Shown: in pieces, positions 61,119 through 64,000 of the stretch
Layout: each line of letters starts with the position of its first letter
Numbering within the stretch: the first letter of the stretch is position 1
Assembly: GCA_005502805.1 (NCBI GenBank)
Contig: SCMY01000010.1
Coordinates: 175,471 to 239,470, forward strand
Length of the DNA stretch: 64,000 nt
Source of the DNA: Rhizobiales bacterium 2SD
GTDB lineage: Bacteria > Pseudomonadota > Alphaproteobacteria > Rhizobiales > Beijerinckiaceae
Direction: 5' to 3'
Translations under genes and position numbers: made by a program
The notes under the pieces: generated by a model
Told to the model about the DNA's origin: nothing
What the model saw: only the letters and a program-made list of their open reading frames with translations
The model's database searches: none

Positions 61119-61970
61119 TCAGGTGGGGCCGGTCTTCGCTCTGTCGGGTAAGCCGGGTGCGGCCGTACGGGCCGCCGGCTTCGGCTTGCCGCCGCGCAGC
61201 ATCTCCCAGCTGTTGGGCTGGCTGACCGAGCGGCGCAGATAGGCGATCGTCGCCGAAGCCTCGGCCGGGCCAAGATCCTGACGGGCGACCTGCTCGGCTT
61301 CCTGGAAGCGTCCCTGCAGGCCGAGCACCAGGACGAGATTCTGGCGTACCCTGGCATCGGCGCCGGGAGCAGCCGCCGCCTCGCGCAGCACGCGTTCGGC
61401 ATCTGGCAGTCGCTTCGACAGCGCAAGCGACAAGCCGAGATTGGACATCACCGTCGGCTCGTTCGGCACGAGCTTCAAGGCTGCCGCATAAAGCTGCTGG
61501 GCGCGATCGTGCTCGCTGAGCTGGTCGGCGACGGTGCCTTGCGCCGACAGGATCCGCCAGTCCGGCCTCTCGGGCAGATGGGCGCGGCTCAGCACATCAT
61601 CGGCCTGCTTCAGCCGGCCATTGTCGGCGAGCGAGCGGCCATAGGCGCCGAGCAGCTCGCGATCTTCGGTGTGGATGATCACGGCGCCTTCCAGGATGGC
61701 TAGCGCCTGGGCGTTCTTGTCGAGTGCCCGCAGGGCTCGCGCGTAGAAGAACGCGGCGTTGCGGTCCTTCTGGTTGGCCTCGTAGCGCTTGGCCCAATCT
61801 GCTTCCTCGCTGCGCCATTGCGCCTCGGTGCGCGGTTGCGCCTGCCGGGCGCCGATCGAGCCGGTGACGTCGCCGGGACCGCCGCGCATCTGGCAGGCGC
61901 CGAGGGCAAGGCAGAGCGCCGAGGCCGCGGCGAGATGGCTGAAACGGAGGGCGCGAATGCGGATGGACAT
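61119..61970 (-). CDS. TPR lipoprotein (TadD-like)
   Basis: A 283-residue protein with a lipobox (LALGAC) and four to five tetratricopeptide repeats between about residues 55 and 220. It resembles TadD, the pilotin-like lipoprotein of Tad pili, and lies only 3.7 kb from tadC, but the family is broad. A Pro/Lys-rich tail ends the protein. It is divergent from the aminopeptidase gene. Confidence 0.75.
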   Translation of the reverse strand: MSIRIRALRFSHLAAASALCLALGACQMRGGPGDVTGSIGARQAQPRTEAQWRSEEADWAKRYEANQKDRNAAFFYARALRALDKNAQALAILEGAVIIHTEDRELLGAYGRSLADNGRLKQADDVLSRAHLPERPDWRILSAQGTVADQLSEHDRAQQLYAAALKLVPNEPTVMSNLGLSLALSKRLPDAERVLREAAAAPGADARVRQNLVLVLGLQGRFQEAEQVARQDLGPAEASATIAYLRRSVSQPNSWEMLRGGKPKPAARTAAPGLPDRAKTGPT

Positions 61971-62111
61971 AGGCTTTGAATGCCTCGCCGGTACGGGAAA
62001 GCTGTTGCCCTCGGTGATAAAACGTTAACCCTAACGGACTGTTAATCGGGCGGACCGGAGCCGGCAGCGCTTGCTGGTGCCGATGCTTTCGCCATCCGAG
62101 GTTCGTCGATC

Positions 62112-63497
62112 GTGCACCCGCTGCTCCTGCCCGCCGGAACGTCCGCCATTCCCGTCCACTGCGTCGCCAAGGCCGATTGGCCGGCGCTGCGCGACGAGCT
62201 CAAGCCGCTGCCGCGCTCCTTCGCGCTGGCGCAAGGTTTCGAGGCGCGACCGGGCCAGCATGTCCTGCTGCCCGATGCCGCCGGCTCGCTCTCCGCCGTA
62301 CTGCTCGGGGTCGATCCGGCCGGGCCGCGCCGGCGCGATCCCTTCGCTCCCGGCCGCCTCGCCGCCACCTTGCCGGCGGGCGACTACGCCTTGGCCGGCG
62401 ATATCGGCGATGCCGGCCTCGCCGCGCTCGGCTGGCTGCTTACCGCCTATCGCTTCGAGCGCTATCGCAAGCCCAAGCCCGCCGCGGCCCGGCTCGTCCT
62501 GCCCGCGGGCGTCGATGGCGAGGAGCTGAGCAGTCTCGCTGAGGCGAGCGCACTGGCGCGCGATCTCGTCAATACCTCAGCCGCCGATCTCGGCCCGGCC
62601 GAGATTGAAGCGGCGGTGCGTGCGCTCGCCGCAACCCATGGCGCCGAAGTCGCCAGCACGGTCGGCGACGACCTGCTCGCCGCCAATTTCCCGATGATCC
62701 ACGCTGTCGGCCGGGCTTCGCCCCGTGCGCCACGGTTGATCGATCTGCGCTGGGGTGCGCCGGAGCATCCGAAGCTGACCCTGGTCGGCAAGGGCGTCGC
62801 CTTCGATACCGGTGGGCTCAATCTCAAGACCGATGCCGGCATGCTGCTGATGAAGAAGGACATGGGCGGCGCGGCTGCGGCGATCGCTGCGGCGAGCATG
62901 ATCATGCAGGCGAAGCTGAAGGTCCGGCTGCGCCTGCTGGTGCCGGCGGTCGAGAACGCCGTATCCGGCGCCGCCTTCCGTCCCGGAGATGTCCTGCAGA
63001 GCCGGAAAGGGCTGACCGTCGAGATCGGCAACACCGATGCCGAGGGGCGGCTCATCCTCGCCGACGCGCTGGCGCTGGCCGACGAGGAGGCCCCGGAGCT
63101 GCTGGTCGATTTCGCCACGCTGACCGGAGCCGCCCGCGTCGCGCTCGGGCCGGACCTGCCGCCCTTCTACACCCATGACGATGGCCTCGCCGCCGAGATC
63201 GCCCGCCTCAGCGCCGCGGTGAACGATCCGGTCTGGCGCATGCCGCTCTGGCCGCCCTATGACGGCATGCTCGATTCCAAGATCGCTGACCTCAACAACG
63301 TCTCGGGCGGCGCCTTCGCCGGCTCGGTGACGGCGGCACTCTTCCTCAACCGTTTCGTCGAGAAGAGCCGCTCCTACGCTCATTTCGACATCTATGGCTG
63401 GAACCCCTCGACCAAGCCCGGCCGGCCCGAAGGTGGTGAGTGCCAGGCGGCGCGGCTGACCTACGCGCTGGCGAAGCAGTTTTACGGTGTCCGTTAA
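62112..63497 (+). CDS. Leucyl aminopeptidase family protein (M17)
   Basis: A 461-residue two-metal aminopeptidase. The active-site blocks are GKGVAFDTGGLNLKTDAGM with MKKDMGGAA, and the signature NTDAEGRLILADAL. The N-terminal macro-like domain is short, as in PepB-type members. It releases N-terminal residues from peptides in the cytosol. MarR-type and NlpC-type genes follow. Confidence 0.92.
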   Translation: MHPLLLPAGTSAIPVHCVAKADWPALRDELKPLPRSFALAQGFEARPGQHVLLPDAAGSLSAVLLGVDPAGPRRRDPFAPGRLAATLPAGDYALAGDIGDAGLAALGWLLTAYRFERYRKPKPAAARLVLPAGVDGEELSSLAEASALARDLVNTSAADLGPAEIEAAVRALAATHGAEVASTVGDDLLAANFPMIHAVGRASPRAPRLIDLRWGAPEHPKLTLVGKGVAFDTGGLNLKTDAGMLLMKKDMGGAAAAIAAASMIMQAKLKVRLRLLVPAVENAVSGAAFRPGDVLQSRKGLTVEIGNTDAEGRLILADALALADEEAPELLVDFATLTGAARVALGPDLPPFYTHDDGLAAEIARLSAAVNDPVWRMPLWPPYDGMLDSKIADLNNVSGGAFAGSVTAALFLNRFVEKSRSYAHFDIYGWNPSTKPGRPEGGECQAARLTYALAKQFYGVR

Positions 63498-63571
63498 GCC
63501 TGCTTCGCGGCTCCAGTTGCATGCGGTCGATGGCGCGATAATGATACGGCCCCGTAACGATCGGGGACTGC

Positions 63572-63925
63572 ATGGTGCTGGAGATCAAGCTGACGCAGGC
63601 GCTCAGGCTCTGGCGCGAGGTGCATCTTGATCTGGTGCGCGATACGCAGGCCGATCTCTCCGTGCGCCAGACCGCGATCCTCCTGACCATCTATCTGGAG
63701 CTGCCGCCGCATACCGTGCGCGGCCTCGCGGCCCGGCTCGGCGTCACCAAGCCCGTGATCACCCGCGCCCTCGACAGCATGGGCAAGCTTGGCCTGGTCA
63801 GCCGCAAGCGCGATGAGTACGACAAGCGCAACGTGGTGATTCAGCGGACCGTCGCAGGCGCCCTGGCGGTCGAGCATCTCGCCGATCTCGTTACAGCGCG
63901 GGCGCGCGAACTGGGATCCGCCTGA
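63572..63925 (+). CDS. MarR family transcriptional regulator
   Basis: A 117-residue small MarR-like protein with winged helix HTVRGLAARLGVTKPVITRALDSMGKLGLVSRKRDEYDKRN. It lacks long dimerisation arms and is shorter than classical MarR. Its position between an aminopeptidase and a probable cell-wall peptidase is common in Rhizobiales. Ligand unknown. Confidence 0.85.
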   Translation: MVLEIKLTQALRLWREVHLDLVRDTQADLSVRQTAILLTIYLELPPHTVRGLAARLGVTKPVITRALDSMGKLGLVSRKRDEYDKRNVVIQRTVAGALAVEHLADLVTARARELGSA

Positions 63926-63964
63926 GCGCTTCGTCCGTTAACCGGACGGCGCTAGAGTGCCGCC

Positions 63965-64000
63965 ATGACCGCGAATCTCGACCGCCGCCTCACCCCCGCC
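63965..64000 (+). CDS. Start of a further gene, probably C40 (NlpC/P60) peptidase (partial)
   Basis: Only the first 12 codons are in the window (MTANLDRRLTPA). In related genomes an NlpC/P60 peptidase with a similar start follows the aminopeptidase-MarR pair. The identity rests on that context and 12 residues, so it is tentative. Confidence 0.45.
   Translation, partial: MTANLDRRLTPA

Overview
The window is GC-rich, densely coded chromosomal DNA of an alphaproteobacterium. Gene content and order point to Hyphomicrobiales (Rhizobiales), plausibly a Bosea-like genus: RegB/RegA, pckA next to chvI-chvG-hprK-EIIA-HPr-ahcY, a Tyr-type DivL next to tsaE, rpsT-dnaA-dnaN-recF, mutM/ubiE-ubiB and a Tad/Cpa pilus locus. 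The genus is inferred from style and order, not from a search. No rRNA, tRNA, CRISPR array, prophage, transposase or insertion sequence was recognised.

Layout. 1-3 kb: mmcB converges on a redox operon, regB-regA-group III truncated haemoglobin. 3-8.8 kb: PHB depolymerase, YgjP-type metalloprotease, DUF4105 protein, pckA and a HugZ-like protein. 9-14.5 kb: ChvI/ChvG, a regulatory PTS chain (HprK, EIIA-Man, HPr) and ahcY, which follows a palindromic intergenic repeat and a strong operator-like palindrome. 15-19 kb: DivL, with Tyr in place of the phospho-accepting His, and a TsaE-AmgK fusion. 19-25 kb: a Tat-exported SMP-30 protein, hemW-rdgB-rph, hrcA and an ankyrin protein. 25-31 kb: cupin/LysE pair, recF-dnaN-dnaA and rpsT. 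31-41 kb: RidA/threonine dehydratase, enoyl-CoA hydratase, tautomerase/LysR, SRPBCC protein, CPT-like kinase and mutM, ubiE-ubiB, an L,D-transpeptidase and an aldose epimerase. 41-47.7 kb: IclR regulator with pcaHG, preceded by an unannotated 58-codon ORF; dgoK with a ribokinase; an aspartic protease; phosphomannomutase. 47.8-57.5 kb: Tad/Flp pilus locus. 57.6-64 kb: a flavin oxidoreductase divergent from a MerR regulator with a 19-bp-spacer promoter, serine dehydratase, a TadD-like lipoprotein, leucyl aminopeptidase, MarR and the first codons of one more gene.

How the genes work together. The first 20 kb is rich in central regulators: redox (RegBA), acid/envelope (ChvIG), PTS phosphorylation and cell cycle (DivL). 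Several of them sit beside carbon-metabolism genes such as pckA and phaZ. The replication and repair block (dnaA, dnaN, recF, mutM) is interrupted by small catabolic or stress genes. The Tad locus encodes pilin, peptidase, secretin, ATPases and platform proteins in one mostly overlapping run.

I found no clearly new multi-gene system. The best leads are the small ORF coupled to pcaH, the haemoglobin coupled to RegBA, the LacI-like palindromes at pckA and the SMP-30 gene, the ahcY operator, and the stand-alone secretin N-domain protein divergent from pilA.
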